Shown here: piece by piece, positions 1-9,283 of the stretch | How the letters are laid out: each line of letters begins with the position of its first letter | Position numbering within the stretch: the stretch's first letter is position 1 | DNA from: Phycisphaerales bacterium | GTDB taxonomy: Bacteria; Planctomycetota; Phycisphaerae; Phycisphaerales; UBA1924 | Reading direction: 5' to 3' | Length of the DNA stretch: 64,000 nt | Assembly (NCBI GenBank): GCA_029260555.1 | Contig: JAJDCZ010000022.1 | Location: 1-64,000, forward strand | The notes under the pieces: generated by a model | Seen by the model: the letters and a program-made list of their open reading frames with translations, nothing else | Databases searched by the model: none | Told to the model about the DNA's origin: nothing | Translations under genes and position numbers: made by a program

Positions 1-1
1 G

Positions 2-40
2 GGGAATGGAGGGGGGAATGGAGGGGGGAATGGAGGGGGG
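2..40 (+). repeat. 12-bp tandem repeat inside the ubiE reading frame
   Basis: About three copies of GGGGGGAATGGA. The period is a multiple of three, so copy-number change would keep the frame; each unit encodes Gly-Gly-Asn-Gly. The array is cut by the window start, so its full length is unknown. Confidence 0.9.
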
Positions 41-559
41 GTTGTGGGTGTTGATTTTACCAGGGAGATGCTTGAGCTTGCTGAGTACAAGCGGGCGCGG
101 TTGATGAAGGGGCGGCGGAGGGAAGTTGCGGGTTTGACGAGGTTTGCCTGGGGGGATGCGATGGATCTGGAGTTTGAGGATGCGTCGTTTGATGTGGTAT
201 CCATTGCGTTTGGGATTCGCAATGTGGCGGACCCGGGGCGGGCGATGCGTGAGTTTGTGCGCGTACTCAAGCCGGGGGGGCGGGTGGTGGTGCTGGAGTT
301 TGCTCAGCCTGGCAATGGGCTGATCCGTGCGATGAATCGGTGGTACAGCGGCTGGTTGATGCCCAGGACGGCAACGCTGATCAGCCGGGACCGCTCGGGG
401 GCGTATCGATATTTGCCAAAATCCATAGATACTTTCATGAACAGCAGCCAAATGAAAGCATGCATGGGTGAGGCGGGGCTGGGAGATTTGCGTGTGCATT
501 TGATGACGCTGGGGGTGTGCGCGTGTTATCGGGGCACAAAGCCAGCTACAAAAGCGTAA
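2..559 (+). CDS. ubiE: UbiE/MenG-type quinone methyltransferase, C-terminal part (5' end outside window)
   Basis: SAM-dependent C-methyltransferase of menaquinone or ubiquinone biosynthesis. Visible are the GVDFT strand-2 motif and the family signatures GIRNVAD, RVLKPGG and YRYLPKS. Only about 185 C-terminal residues are present; the SAM-binding GTGD motif must lie upstream of the window. The frame is open back to base 2 and runs without interruption through a 12-bp tandem repeat (bases 2-40), read as repeated Gly-Gly-Asn-Gly, straight into VVGVDF. The GTG at 44 is therefore an internal Val codon, not the start. The glycine/asparagine insert falls in the loop before strand 2, where family members vary in length. 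Identity is secure; the quinone substrate is inferred. Confidence 0.9.
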   Translation, partial: GNGGGNGGGNGGGVVGVDFTREMLELAEYKRARLMKGRRREVAGLTRFAWGDAMDLEFEDASFDVVSIAFGIRNVADPGRAMREFVRVLKPGGRVVVLEFAQPGNGLIRAMNRWYSGWLMPRTATLISRDRSGAYRYLPKSIDTFMNSSQMKACMGEAGLGDLRVHLMTLGVCACYRGTKPATKA

Positions 560-807
560 AGCGCAGCAAATGACAGCGAAAAAACGGGGTCAACAGCTCA
601 GCCTTGGTTATTGGACTGCGAGGAGAGGCTCAGTTCCTATAAGTCCAAGTGTGTTTGGCAGCTCATGCTTGGTTGCCTGTGTGATCGATAGGTTAGACCC
701 AGTGCAAGAGGGCATTGGTCGGCTCGCGTGGCGGGTTGTGTGTTACGACAGATCACGCTGGTCCGGCTCGTGTCGGGATTGCGTCAAATATAAAGGAGTG
801 CATAAGG

Positions 808-1506
808 ATGGACATGGATGTTCTCATAGAAAGGTTTTTTGAAACACTGATTGATGGCGACCGGACCATGTCGCGCAGGCTGGTTTCAGAACTGCTGCAT
901 AACGGGCTGACGCCTGAGATGTTGTTGACGGATTTGTTCTGGCCGACCTACGAGATGGTGGATCGGCTGTACCGTGGGGATCAGCTTTCAAATGTGAGTC
1001 ATAATCTGGCAACGCGACTATTGCGTGTTCTGGTGGATCAAAACGCAGCGAGGTTTGATTTTGTCACATCGCCTGAGCGAACAATCTTTGCGATCAGCGG
1101 GCCCAGTGAATCTGAGGAGCTTTCAGCCCAGATGGCTGTGGACATGCTTGAATCACGCGGGTTTGCGGTATCGTTTGCCGGGAGCGGGATTCCAGCGGAC
1201 GAGGTGCTTCAGCAGGTGCATGAACGGCAACCTGATGTGCTGTTGATGTTTGCATCGTCGCCTGGCGATTTGCCGGAACTGCGATCGTTGATCGATTCCA
1301 TCCGGGAGATTGGAGCGTGCGATAATACGCAGATTGTGGTTGGAGGCGGGGTGTTTAATCGAGCAGAAGGGCTGGCTGAGGAACTCGGCGCAGACTTGTG
1401 GGCGGATTGTCCGCTGGAACTGGTTGAGGAGATTGCAGAGCATCACGAGCATCGCGCTCCAGATGACCAGCGGACAGTGGGCAGAAGGCGCCGATCGGCT
1501 GCATAA
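808..1506 (+). CDS. B12-binding-fold protein lacking the cobalamin-ligating histidine motif
   Basis: 232 residues. The first ~90 are helical, like the cap domain that precedes many corrinoid-binding modules; residues ~95-215 look like the Rossmann-type B12-binding fold, with a PDVLLMFAS strand and a GGGVFNRAEGLAEELGAD segment matching the GG...GAD end of the fold. The DxHxxG signature that supplies the lower ligand to cobalt should follow the first strand, but the sequence there is SGPSESEEL with no histidine. The protein may bind another ligand or act as a non-catalytic sensor or regulator. Start chosen at ATG 808 because AAAGGAG lies just upstream; longer in-frame starts have no ribosome site. 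Monocistronic, followed by a terminator. Confidence 0.65.
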   Translation: MDMDVLIERFFETLIDGDRTMSRRLVSELLHNGLTPEMLLTDLFWPTYEMVDRLYRGDQLSNVSHNLATRLLRVLVDQNAARFDFVTSPERTIFAISGPSESEELSAQMAVDMLESRGFAVSFAGSGIPADEVLQQVHERQPDVLLMFASSPGDLPELRSLIDSIREIGACDNTQIVVGGGVFNRAEGLAEELGADLWADCPLELVEEIAEHHEHRAPDDQRTVGRRRRSAA

Positions 1507-1552
1507 GCCAGCTTGAGATTGGGTTCTGTAAGGATAATTTACAATGATCAAG

Positions 1553-1577
1553 ATCCCCAGGTGGCTGGGGGTTTTTT
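1553..1577 (+). terminator. Rho-independent terminator after the B12-fold gene
   Basis: CCCCAG (1555-1560), a GTGG loop and CTGGGG (1565-1570), followed by a G and six T (1572-1577). Confidence 0.85.
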
Positions 1578-1704
1578 GTTTGTATTATGAACGGCTTTCA
1601 GGAAATATAAATTGTGAAAAGGGGAATGTAGGGAGGGTTTGGGAACTTTGTAGTGATGATCGGGTATATTGGGGTAAGAGGGGTTGGTTTGGAGGATGTT
1701 CTTG

Positions 1705-2289
1705 ATGGTTAAAGCGCGTGAGCATGAGTTGATTCGTCTGGCAGCTGCGGGGGACAAGGGTGCTGCAGCGGCGTTGATCAAGGCCCATCAGCAATCGTTG
1801 TTTGGGTACATCATGCGCATGAGCGGGCGAGTGGAGATTTCAGAGGACATTGTTCAGGAAGCGTTTGTCCGGGTGCTGATGAATCTGCATCGGTTTGATG
1901 AACGCTATCGTTTTTCGACATGGCTTTTTACCATCGCAAAACGGCTTTATGTCAATGCGTGTCAGAAGCACGCGCCAACCTTTGACAGCGAGATCGTCAA
2001 CGGCTGGCAGGGGAGCAGCGACAAATCCGACCGAGCAACGATTAATCAGGAAGTGCAATCAAATGCCCGTGATGCATTAGGACAGTCGCTCCTGGCACTT
2101 CCTGAGCATCAACGAGAGATTTTGATTCTGTTCCATCAGCAGGACTGGCCGATTGCGTTGATCGCGGAACATATGTCGATGCCTGAGGGCACGATCAAGA
2201 GCCATCTGCACCGAGGTCGGCGCAGACTTCGTGATCTTCTTGAAGCCCACGAAAAACTGAGTGCCCATGTCGCGGAGGTCTGGGCATGA
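1705..2289 (+). CDS. ECF-type RNA polymerase sigma factor (first of three)
   Basis: 194 residues with sigma region 2 (EDIVQEAFVRVL, then FSTWLFTIAKR near residues 45-85) and region 4 (LPEHQREILILFHQQDWP and a helix-turn-helix ending GTIKSHLHRGRRRLR near 125-180). It directs core polymerase to an extracytoplasmic-response regulon. ATG 1705 is preferred because GGAGG sits nine bases upstream; TTG 1684 and ATG 1696 are badly spaced. The stop overlaps the next gene's start (ATGA), so the next product is probably its regulator. Confidence 0.9.
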   Translation: MVKAREHELIRLAAAGDKGAAAALIKAHQQSLFGYIMRMSGRVEISEDIVQEAFVRVLMNLHRFDERYRFSTWLFTIAKRLYVNACQKHAPTFDSEIVNGWQGSSDKSDRATINQEVQSNARDALGQSLLALPEHQREILILFHQQDWPIALIAEHMSMPEGTIKSHLHRGRRRLRDLLEAHEKLSAHVAEVWA

Positions 2290-3260
2290 AGCGGGGGGAT
2301 AAGAACAAAGATTCGCGTGTTGATCCGAACTTGGAATCCATTCTGGATTCTGATGTGGATGCTAACCAGATTGATCGGCTTGTGGAGGAACTCTTTAATC
2401 ACGAGCTGGATTCACAGGCTGAGGTTGAACTGACCAGACATCTCAAGCATGACGATCGCAAACGGCGAGATGTGCTCAGGATGCTGCGGGTGCTGACAGC
2501 ATTGCGTCAAACGCCTGACAAGCCCGATCTGACAGATGCGATTTTGAGCCAGATGGAAGTGCAACGCGGGTTTGCCAGTCCAAGGCTTCGGTTTCTGGTG
2601 AAGTCGGGCCGGGCGGTTGCGGCGTTGATGATTCTGGTTGTACTGCTTGGTGTTGCGGTGGTGCAGAGGGTTGCGCCTGGCGCAGGGCTTGTGGGGCGGG
2701 GCGATCAGCCATTGAGCGAGTTTGTGCAGACGGTGAGCAGTGAATCTGCCAGAGGTGCTGAGAAAGTCGCTGAGCGATTTGAAGAGTTCAATGGCCAGGT
2801 TGCGATGCAGATTGAGGTGCTGGCTGAACGATGCAAGGCACAGGCGGATCAAGGTGATGTTCTGAATCTGGTGAAGAATCAGGCAGATTATAATGCAATG
2901 CATCTGGCATCTTTTGCTGGTGGGTATGCATCGATCTTTGGGCAGCCGCGAGCGTTGACGCGAGCGGGTGAGGCTGCGGATCATCGTACGCAAGTTGCGT
3001 TTCTTTCCAGATCGCCGGGATATGCGCGGGCACAATCGGTGAAGCTGAGAGCGGGGTCATTTTCGGGATCAGCTTATGAGAGCGATGTTGAATATGTGAG
3101 GGGTGTTTCGGACTTTGTGTATAGAGACTTTGCAAACAATCCATGGCGGCTGCGCACTGCCCGACAGGAGAGGACGGTTTACCGTGTTCGTTTGCATGTT
3201 CGCCTAGGTCTGGAGAAAGAGGGGGATGGCGGGGGTGTGGATGATCATGACCTGCCTTGA
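2286..3260 (+). CDS. Single-pass membrane protein, probable anti-sigma factor for the preceding ECF sigma
   Basis: 324 residues. A charged cytoplasmic N-terminal region (1-105) contains a VEELFNHELDSQAEVELTRHL-like segment reminiscent of anti-sigma N-terminal domains; one membrane helix lies near 108-127 and an extracytoplasmic C-terminal region of about 195 residues follows. The HxxxCxxC zinc motif of ZAS anti-sigma factors is absent. Translational coupling to the sigma gene by a 4-base ATGA overlap is the main argument for the role; the function is inferred from position and topology, not from a recognised family. Confidence 0.65.
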   Translation: MKRGDKNKDSRVDPNLESILDSDVDANQIDRLVEELFNHELDSQAEVELTRHLKHDDRKRRDVLRMLRVLTALRQTPDKPDLTDAILSQMEVQRGFASPRLRFLVKSGRAVAALMILVVLLGVAVVQRVAPGAGLVGRGDQPLSEFVQTVSSESARGAEKVAERFEEFNGQVAMQIEVLAERCKAQADQGDVLNLVKNQADYNAMHLASFAGGYASIFGQPRALTRAGEAADHRTQVAFLSRSPGYARAQSVKLRAGSFSGSAYESDVEYVRGVSDFVYRDFANNPWRLRTARQERTVYRVRLHVRLGLEKEGDGGGVDDHDLP

Positions 3261-3298
3261 TTCTGTAGGCCGGGTGCAACGAGTCTGGTTTATCTGAG

Positions 3299-4900
3299 AT
3301 GGTCAGCATCATGATTCGTATTCAGTTGTGCTTGTTACTGGTGGTCTTGCTTGCAGTTGATCGCGTGCATGGCGATGTTCTTGATGCGCTGCGCCAGATT
3401 GGGCCAGAGGCAGATCTTGTGGTGGTGGTTGATCGGGCATTTGAACCAGGCAGTGCAGAGGGGCTTGGGGGGTTGATTTCGTTTGTAACAAAGCTCGCGG
3501 ATATCAAGGAAACCTCGCAGCGCTGGGATCATCTTGCCAACACTTTTGGCATGACAGGTGACGAGGCGTTTTCTGCCCTTGCAGGGCAGCGTTTTGCGTT
3601 AGTGGTTTTTGGGCTGGGTGATGAAGAGCAGACGCAGTGGGTGGTGATTACGGATGTAACCGATGAGACGGAGCGCCGGGTGCGCAAGCATTTGCAGGCT
3701 ATGCCCAGGTGGAAAATCAACGGGCAATATCTCTTTGCGATTGAAGACGATCGTTATCGACTGGCCTCATGTCGCGGGGGGAACTCTGACGGCGGGGCGA
3801 CGCTGGTGCTTGGACCTGCGGATTCGATGTCGTTGATTAAGGAGGTTGTGCCTTCGATTTGTCGCAAACCAAAGTTTCCAGAGGCCAGGGAAGTATCTGA
3901 GCCCAGTGTGATTGACAAGCTGATCAAGGCACTGGATTCAAACCAGATCGTGGGCAGGCTTCGGCTAAAGTCGGATGATGAAGAAGGGGTTGAAGGGGCT
4001 GATCGTTATATTGCAGTTGGTGCGCAGGTTGAAGGTGCTCGAGTCAATGCAAGGCTCTGGTCATCTCCGGGTCTGGTTTTGCAGAAGGACAGGGGCAGAT
4101 CGATTTGGCCTGTCGCGAGTTTTAGTGAGCTGGAGTCGGGGAGTTTGTTGTGGGTGTTGGGTCGGCTTGGGCCATCGACCGAGTTTGAGCCTCAGATTGT
4201 GCCGACGGTTCCGAAGCTGGCGATGTCGATGCTCAAGCTTGATCAGGACTCATCATTACTGGTCGCACTGGCGGTGGACCCGGTGTCAGAGGATGCGGGG
4301 CTTGGTGTGAGCGTGGCGGTGCACAGCCTTGATGCGCGAGCAACAGCTCGTGGGGTTGATGCATTGATGATTCCGATTAAAGCGATGCTGGAGCATCATG
4401 TTGATCGTTCAACATCCAGCATGAACAGCAGCGAGCGAGAGCGGGAGATTCTGCCGAACTATGACGGGGTGCTTCCTGGCGCGGTGCGCACTCAGAGCGT
4501 GAGTCTTTCATTTGCCATGTCGCGTGATGAGGGGGCGGATCATCGGGCAGCACTTGCCTGGCGGAGTCAGCCGGGGATTGATGGCAGTGGCTGGGCGGTG
4601 ATGCGTCTGTCACCGGCTGGAAAGAACATTGCCCAACAGGTGTCGCTGATGAGCGATGCGCTGCAGGGTCAGCTTGCACAAGAGGCAGGGGGCGGGTTGG
4701 CGGGTGGTCAGCCACTCATGGCGGGGCGGGCCAAGCCATCGCGACTTGTAGATCTGATGGAGAAACTTGGCTGGGTCGGTGAGGGCGAGCTTTCTGCGTG
4801 GCGGTTGATTGATGTGTTGAGCTGGAACACCACGCTCAATGAAGATGATTCGATCGAGTCATCCATTACGATCGATTTGAATCCGGGTTTGATTCGATAA
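3299..4900 (+). CDS. Secreted protein of unknown function
   Basis: 533 residues with a signal peptide (hydrophobic LCLLLVVLLAV core near 10-20, likely cleavage after HG near residue 26). The rest is soluble with no membrane helices or recognised motif; pairs such as ALRQIGPEADLVVVVD and VVITDVTDETERRV suggest alternating alpha/beta structure. It lies 38 bases after the anti-sigma-like gene and may belong to the same operon, so it could be an envelope-stress target or sensor. The start could also be ATG 3311. I do not recognise the family. Confidence 0.7.
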   Translation: MVSIMIRIQLCLLLVVLLAVDRVHGDVLDALRQIGPEADLVVVVDRAFEPGSAEGLGGLISFVTKLADIKETSQRWDHLANTFGMTGDEAFSALAGQRFALVVFGLGDEEQTQWVVITDVTDETERRVRKHLQAMPRWKINGQYLFAIEDDRYRLASCRGGNSDGGATLVLGPADSMSLIKEVVPSICRKPKFPEAREVSEPSVIDKLIKALDSNQIVGRLRLKSDDEEGVEGADRYIAVGAQVEGARVNARLWSSPGLVLQKDRGRSIWPVASFSELESGSLLWVLGRLGPSTEFEPQIVPTVPKLAMSMLKLDQDSSLLVALAVDPVSEDAGLGVSVAVHSLDARATARGVDALMIPIKAMLEHHVDRSTSSMNSSEREREILPNYDGVLPGAVRTQSVSLSFAMSRDEGADHRAALAWRSQPGIDGSGWAVMRLSPAGKNIAQQVSLMSDALQGQLAQEAGGGLAGGQPLMAGRAKPSRLVDLMEKLGWVGEGELSAWRLIDVLSWNTTLNEDDSIESSITIDLNPGLIR

Positions 4901-4928
4901 GCTGCGGGATCTTTGGGGGCAGGATTTT

Positions 4929-5708
4929 TTACAGAGTTGATTCGTTTCGACGGCTTCTGCGTAAGCCGAGCACGCCGAGCAGGCTGGTGAGGGCTAAGGG
5001 TGCTGGGGCGGGTACGACGGTGTATGAAAGGCTGATGTTGTCGATGCCCCAGGATTCATCAAGGGGTGACTGGAGACCGATGCCTGTGAAGGTGAAGGTG
5101 ACTGATCCGGTGCTGTCAAAGACGAAGGGGATCTGAATGTTGCGATAGATGGCGTCGTTCCATGAGGTATTGCCAGCGAACTGTCCAACAGCATTGGGAG
5201 CCCGGAAGGTCTGGTGTTGGCCCGCACTGACATTGTCGAAAGTTTCAGAGAATATGTTGTTGTTGTTGGCATTGATCTGGAAGACATCCGGGCCATTGAG
5301 GTGACGATTGCCATCCCAGGAATCAATGGGGTAGAAGTCCAGTTCGAGTGTGTAGAGAACGGTGGTGCCGTCGCCGCCACCTCCTCCGCCACCATTGTTA
5401 CCTCCGCCGCCATCTCCGATGGAGCCTGTGGAACCGAGGTCACCACCTTGATTACCGATGGCGACATCGCCTCGGGTTTGTGGGAGTGGTGGTTGATTGA
5501 GTGTGAGAGAGATTGTCTGGCGGTTGAAGTCGCCAGCGTATCGAGAGAGTCGGTTTGCTCGATCAATGGTGGTGTTGGAGGACCATTCGGGGCCTGTGAA
5601 GTTTCGCTCAAAGGTTTCGCTATAGAACTCGGTGGGACCTGCATGAGCAGAGACAGCCGTCAGTGATAAGAGTGTACCGACGGAGATGATGCGAGCTTTG
5701 GTATTCAT
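4929..5708 (-). CDS. PEP-CTERM-type secreted protein with Gly-rich linker
   Basis: 259 residues: N-terminal signal peptide (cleavage near AHAG, residue 24), an extracellular beta-rich body, and a C-terminal sorting signal made of a VPAPAP motif, a hydrophobic helix and an Arg-rich tail (LRRSRRN). A Gly/Asn low-complexity run sits near residues 95-113. The LDESWGIDNISL stretch near the end resembles carbohydrate-binding or PEP-CTERM anchor domains described as 'GIDNIS'. Exosortase-type processing is expected; the enzyme is not in this window. The glutamate of the canonical PEP triplet is missing (PAP). Confidence 0.8.
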   Translation of the reverse strand: MNTKARIISVGTLLSLTAVSAHAGPTEFYSETFERNFTGPEWSSNTTIDRANRLSRYAGDFNRQTISLTLNQPPLPQTRGDVAIGNQGGDLGSTGSIGDGGGGNNGGGGGGGDGTTVLYTLELDFYPIDSWDGNRHLNGPDVFQINANNNNIFSETFDNVSAGQHQTFRAPNAVGQFAGNTSWNDAIYRNIQIPFVFDSTGSVTFTFTGIGLQSPLDESWGIDNISLSYTVVPAPAPLALTSLLGVLGLRRSRRNESTL

Positions 5709-6002
5709 GGCAGTTCTCTTGAGATATGAGCGTGCGCTGGAGGCAGCGCAGCGATAGTGCAGAGGCGGGGCCTTGTGTTCTTTGATTGTGATTTACGCTG
5801 AGGATTCGTTGATACTTTGAGTGTGCACCATGAAGGCGTATCAGCCAGTTGCCATGCTTGAATGCGGGGGGTTGGCTGCGGGTATTGCCAGTTGGGCAAG
5901 CTGGGCAAGGCTGTTCTGGAGCTATCGGTCCCCCGAGAAGCTGCAGTTGTGGGTCATGGGTGGTCTATACTCCGCAACCTTTTGGGTTTAGGAGCCATGT
6001 GT

Positions 6003-7886
6003 ATGTCGGGACCGCACGAAAATTTGCGAAATGTAGCGATCATAGCGCATGTAGATCATGGCAAAACCACGCTGGTGGACCAGCTTCTCAAGCAATCAGG
6101 GATGTTCCGGTCTGAGGATCTGGACAAGCTTGCTGGTGGTCAGCACTCGCTGATCATGGATTCCAACCCTCTTGAGCGTGAGCGAGGCATCACGATTTTG
6201 TCCAAGAACTGTGCGATTACATATCCAGGGCAGGATGGCCAGAATTATCGGATTAATGTAATCGACACGCCCGGGCACGCGGACTTTGGAGGCGAGGTCG
6301 AGCGGGTGCTTCGGATGGCAGATGGGTGCTTGCTGGTGATTGATGCGTTTGAGGGGCCGATGCCTCAGACGAAGTTCGTCTTGAGCAAGTCACTGGAGGC
6401 AGGTCTTAAGCCCATCGTGATCGTGAACAAGTGTGATCGACCCAATGCCAGGGCTGAGGAGGTTCTGGGCGAGGTCTTTGATCTGCTGGTGGAGCTTGGA
6501 GCAGATGACCACACGCTGGATTTTCGGACGGTTTACTGTTCGGCGCGAGATGGGTGGGCGTGTGATGATCTGGCCGATGAGCAGAAGGACATGAAGCCCG
6601 TTCTGGAAGCAATTGTGCAGGATGTGCCGCCACCGATGGCTCAGCCTGATCGACCATTGCAGATGTTAATTACAACGCTGGACTACAGCGACTATGTCGG
6701 GCGGATCGGGATTGGGCGGGTGTTTTCCGGGAGTATTGCTCAGGGGCAGTCAGTTGCGGTGCTCAAGCGAGACGGGTCTCGTGTGGATGCGAAGGTGGGG
6801 AGGCTTCTGGGGTTTGAGGGGCTAGGCCGAAAAGATGTTGCGAGTGTGGAAGCGGGCGATTTGTGTGCGGTGACGGGTGTTGAGGGGGTGGATATCGGGG
6901 ACACGCTCGCGGACCCGGTGGATGCCAGGCCGCTGCCTCCGGTGATGATTGACGAGCCGACGCTGACGATGGTGTTCCGGATTAATGATTCGCCGTTTGC
7001 GGGTCAGGATGGCAAGTTTGTGACGAGTCGACAGATTCGAGACCGTCTAACCAAGGAGCTGGAGCACAATGTTGCGCTTCGTGTCGAGCCGGGGCGGTCC
7101 AGCGAGGAGTTTATCGTTTCAGGTCGGGGGATTTTGCATCTGGGCATTCTGCTGGAGACGATGCGCCGCGAGGGGTTTGAGCTGAGCGTGGGCAAGCCCG
7201 AGGTGATCATCCGTGAGATAGATGGCGTAAAAAATGAGCCTGTCGAGCAAATGGTGGTGGATGTACCCAATGATGCGGTCGGATCGGTGATGGAGCTGGT
7301 GGGTCAGCGCAAGGGCGAGCTCAAGAAGATGGAGCCTCGCGGAACTGCAGTAACTCACATGGCCTTTGAGATTGCTTCGCGTGCGTTGATCGGGCTTCGT
7401 GGGCGCGTGCTGACAGCCAGCGCTGGTGAAGCGATCATGCACCATGTCTTTCTCAGGTACGAACCTTTGTCAAGCCAGGTGATGCATCGTCAACAGGGGG
7501 TGATGATCGCCACGGAATCCGGCGCGGTGACGGCGTATGCCCTTGAGAATCTTGCTGATCGCGGTGTGATGTTTGTCAAGCCCACAGAGAAGGTGTACGG
7601 CGGGCAGATCGTTGGTGAGCACAACCGCGAAAACGATATTCCTATCAATGTGGTCAGGGCCAAGCATCTGACCAATGTTCGTCAGTCCAACAAGGAAGCA
7701 ACCGTGACGCTCAAGTCGCCTCGGACCATGTCGCTTGAAGCGCTCATGGAGTATGTCGAGGATGATGAGTTGATCGAGATTACACCCAACACGATTCGGC
7801 ATCGCAAGCGGATTCTTGATGAAGGGGCACGCAGGCGATCAGAGCGTCAGGCACGGGACAAAAAGAAGGTTGGGTCTGTGGGATAA
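6003..7886 (+). CDS. typA: Translational GTPase TypA/BipA
   Basis: 627 residues. The ribosome-associated GTPase TypA/BipA assists 50S assembly and growth under stress. G1 motif AHVDHGKTT (15-23), switch I region RERGITI, G3 DTPGHADF, G4 NKCD and G5 SARDGW are all present, followed by the EF-G-like domains and the family C-terminal domain ([26 protein letters not shown]). ATG 6003 is preferred because GGAG at 5991-5994 is eight bases upstream; ATG 5997 is too close to it, and upstream in-frame starts lack a ribosome site. Monocistronic. Full-length for the family. Confidence 0.95.
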   Translation: MSGPHENLRNVAIIAHVDHGKTTLVDQLLKQSGMFRSEDLDKLAGGQHSLIMDSNPLERERGITILSKNCAITYPGQDGQNYRINVIDTPGHADFGGEVERVLRMADGCLLVIDAFEGPMPQTKFVLSKSLEAGLKPIVIVNKCDRPNARAEEVLGEVFDLLVELGADDHTLDFRTVYCSARDGWACDDLADEQKDMKPVLEAIVQDVPPPMAQPDRPLQMLITTLDYSDYVGRIGIGRVFSGSIAQGQSVAVLKRDGSRVDAKVGRLLGFEGLGRKDVASVEAGDLCAVTGVEGVDIGDTLADPVDARPLPPVMIDEPTLTMVFRINDSPFAGQDGKFVTSRQIRDRLTKELEHNVALRVEPGRSSEEFIVSGRGILHLGILLETMRREGFELSVGKPEVIIREIDGVKNEPVEQMVVDVPNDAVGSVMELVGQRKGELKKMEPRGTAVTHMAFEIASRALIGLRGRVLTASAGEAIMHHVFLRYEPLSSQVMHRQQGVMIATESGAVTAYALENLADRGVMFVKPTEKVYGGQIVGEHNRENDIPINVVRAKHLTNVRQSNKEATVTLKSPRTMSLEALMEYVEDDELIEITPNTIRHRKRILDEGARRRSERQARDKKKVGSVG

Positions 7887-7905
7887 CGCTGTTCAGGGGT
7901 GCAGC

Positions 7906-8889
7906 CTACGAATCAAGGTTATTCTGGCATTGTTCGATGAGTCTGCGGGTTTCGTCGTGGGCCAGGCCTTGGGGGAGTTCATTGAGGGCTTGAATGAGGA
8001 TGTCCAGAGCAGTTGAGTAATTGCGCTGGGTGTAGTGGTATTTGCCAAGTTTGAGCTTTGCCAGGCCGTTGCTGGGGGCGAGTTCGACAGCGGCTTGATA
8101 ATGCTCCAGTGCCAGCGTGTGCTGGGCGGTCTGGCTGAAGCGGTTGCCAAGCAGAACATGAGGCAGTGCCCAGGTCGGGGCAGACTCAACGGCTCGTTGA
8201 TATTCAACCACAGCCTGATCAGCCTGGTTCTGCATGGTGAGGATCATGCCCAGATAGAGCCGAGCCCAGGGGTCTTCAGGAGCCAACTCAAGCGCCTTCG
8301 CCAGACAGGTATGGGCGGGGGCGAAGCTGCTTTGTCGAGCCAGGATCAGACCCAACTCACGGTGTGAAGGGGCATAGTCAGGAGCAGATGCAATGGCATT
8401 TTCAAGAAGGCGCTGCGCTTCAGCGGGCTGACTCAGCCTTTTGAGCATGGCCAGGGCGTACAAAGCTTTGGGGTGATCAGGCTTGAGCTCGAGAGCTTTG
8501 TTCAGCGCATCCTCAGCTTCATTCTCCTGGCCTCGCCTGCGCTCAAGATCGCCAAGCAGAGTCCACCAGCCTGCATCGTGTTCATTAATAGTAACCGCCT
8601 GCTGAGCAGCGTCAGCCGCTTCATCAAGTTCGTCAAGTCGCCCCAGAATCCTTGCAAGGCAACACCAGCTGATGCCTTCACTCGGGTCCATGTCGACAGC
8701 TTTGCGATAGGACCGCAAGGCTTGATCAAACAGGTCCAGGTCTTCCTGCAAACCACCCAGGAGCAGCCTGAGCTTGGTATCTGAAGGCTCAGCTGTGCAG
8801 GCTCTGCCCATCAGGTTCAGAGCATCAAGAACCCGGCCTTCACTTCTTGCAAAGGCTGCCTGTTGAACCAGTTCGCTCGCTTCATCCAC
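7906..8889 (-). CDS. TPR repeat protein
   Basis: 327 residues composed of about eight or nine tetratricopeptide repeats (for example LYALAMLKRLSQPAEAQRLLENAI and LGNRFSQTAQHTLALEHYQAAVEL). No signal peptide, so probably a cytoplasmic scaffold. Convergent with typA, with 19 bases between the stop codons. Partner proteins cannot be deduced from the neighbours. Confidence 0.8.
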   Translation of the reverse strand: MDEASELVQQAAFARSEGRVLDALNLMGRACTAEPSDTKLRLLLGGLQEDLDLFDQALRSYRKAVDMDPSEGISWCCLARILGRLDELDEAADAAQQAVTINEHDAGWWTLLGDLERRRGQENEAEDALNKALELKPDHPKALYALAMLKRLSQPAEAQRLLENAIASAPDYAPSHRELGLILARQSSFAPAHTCLAKALELAPEDPWARLYLGMILTMQNQADQAVVEYQRAVESAPTWALPHVLLGNRFSQTAQHTLALEHYQAAVELAPSNGLAKLKLGKYHYTQRNYSTALDILIQALNELPQGLAHDETRRLIEQCQNNLDS

Positions 8890-9222
8890 GATTCAATCAC
8901 TCCCTCACGCATCCACCGCCAGGCGGTGATGGCACGGTCTATGGTAGGGAGGCATGAGGGGATGAAAAGGAGCGGCCAAGGGGAAATGCAGCAGGGATTA
9001 CGCTCCGTTCATACCAGAGACCGCTGGCATATTCTTGATAATCAGCACAAATCGTTCCAGCATCAGCTAGCTGGCGAAAAGCCGATGCCTTTGAACTGTC
9101 ACAGAGACGGGAAATCGCATTTATACTGTCACCCTCGACTGGGGCAGCGAGAGCAAGGGTTCTTTCCCTGTACAAATGCGACATAAGACTCTATTGTGAG
9201 CATAGTTTTGTACGCTTTTCAC

Positions 9223-9241
9223 CAATATTTGTACAATATTG
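9223..9241. promoter_or_regulatory. Upstream operator-like dyad of the toxin-antitoxin operon
   Basis: Perfect inverted repeat CAATATT (9223-9229), TGTAC spacer, AATATTG (9235-9241). It shares the TTGTAC/GTACAA core with the second dyad, which overlaps the promoter, and lies 14 bases upstream of the -35 element. Confidence 0.6.
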
Positions 9242-9254
9242 CGTCAAGTTTTAG

Positions 9255-9283
9255 TTGCAAAATAGCCGAGAGTATGGTACAAT
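9255..9283 (+). promoter_or_regulatory. Sigma-70-type promoter of the toxin-antitoxin operon
   Basis: -35 TTGCAA (9255-9260), 17-base spacer, -10 TACAAT (9278-9283); both boxes are one base from consensus and the spacing is ideal. It is the best-looking housekeeping promoter in the window. Confidence 0.8.

Noticed and set aside
570-842. Small frame between ubiE and the B12-fold gene
   Set aside because: No ribosome site, overlaps the start of the real gene at 808 in another frame, and the translation has no recognisable features.
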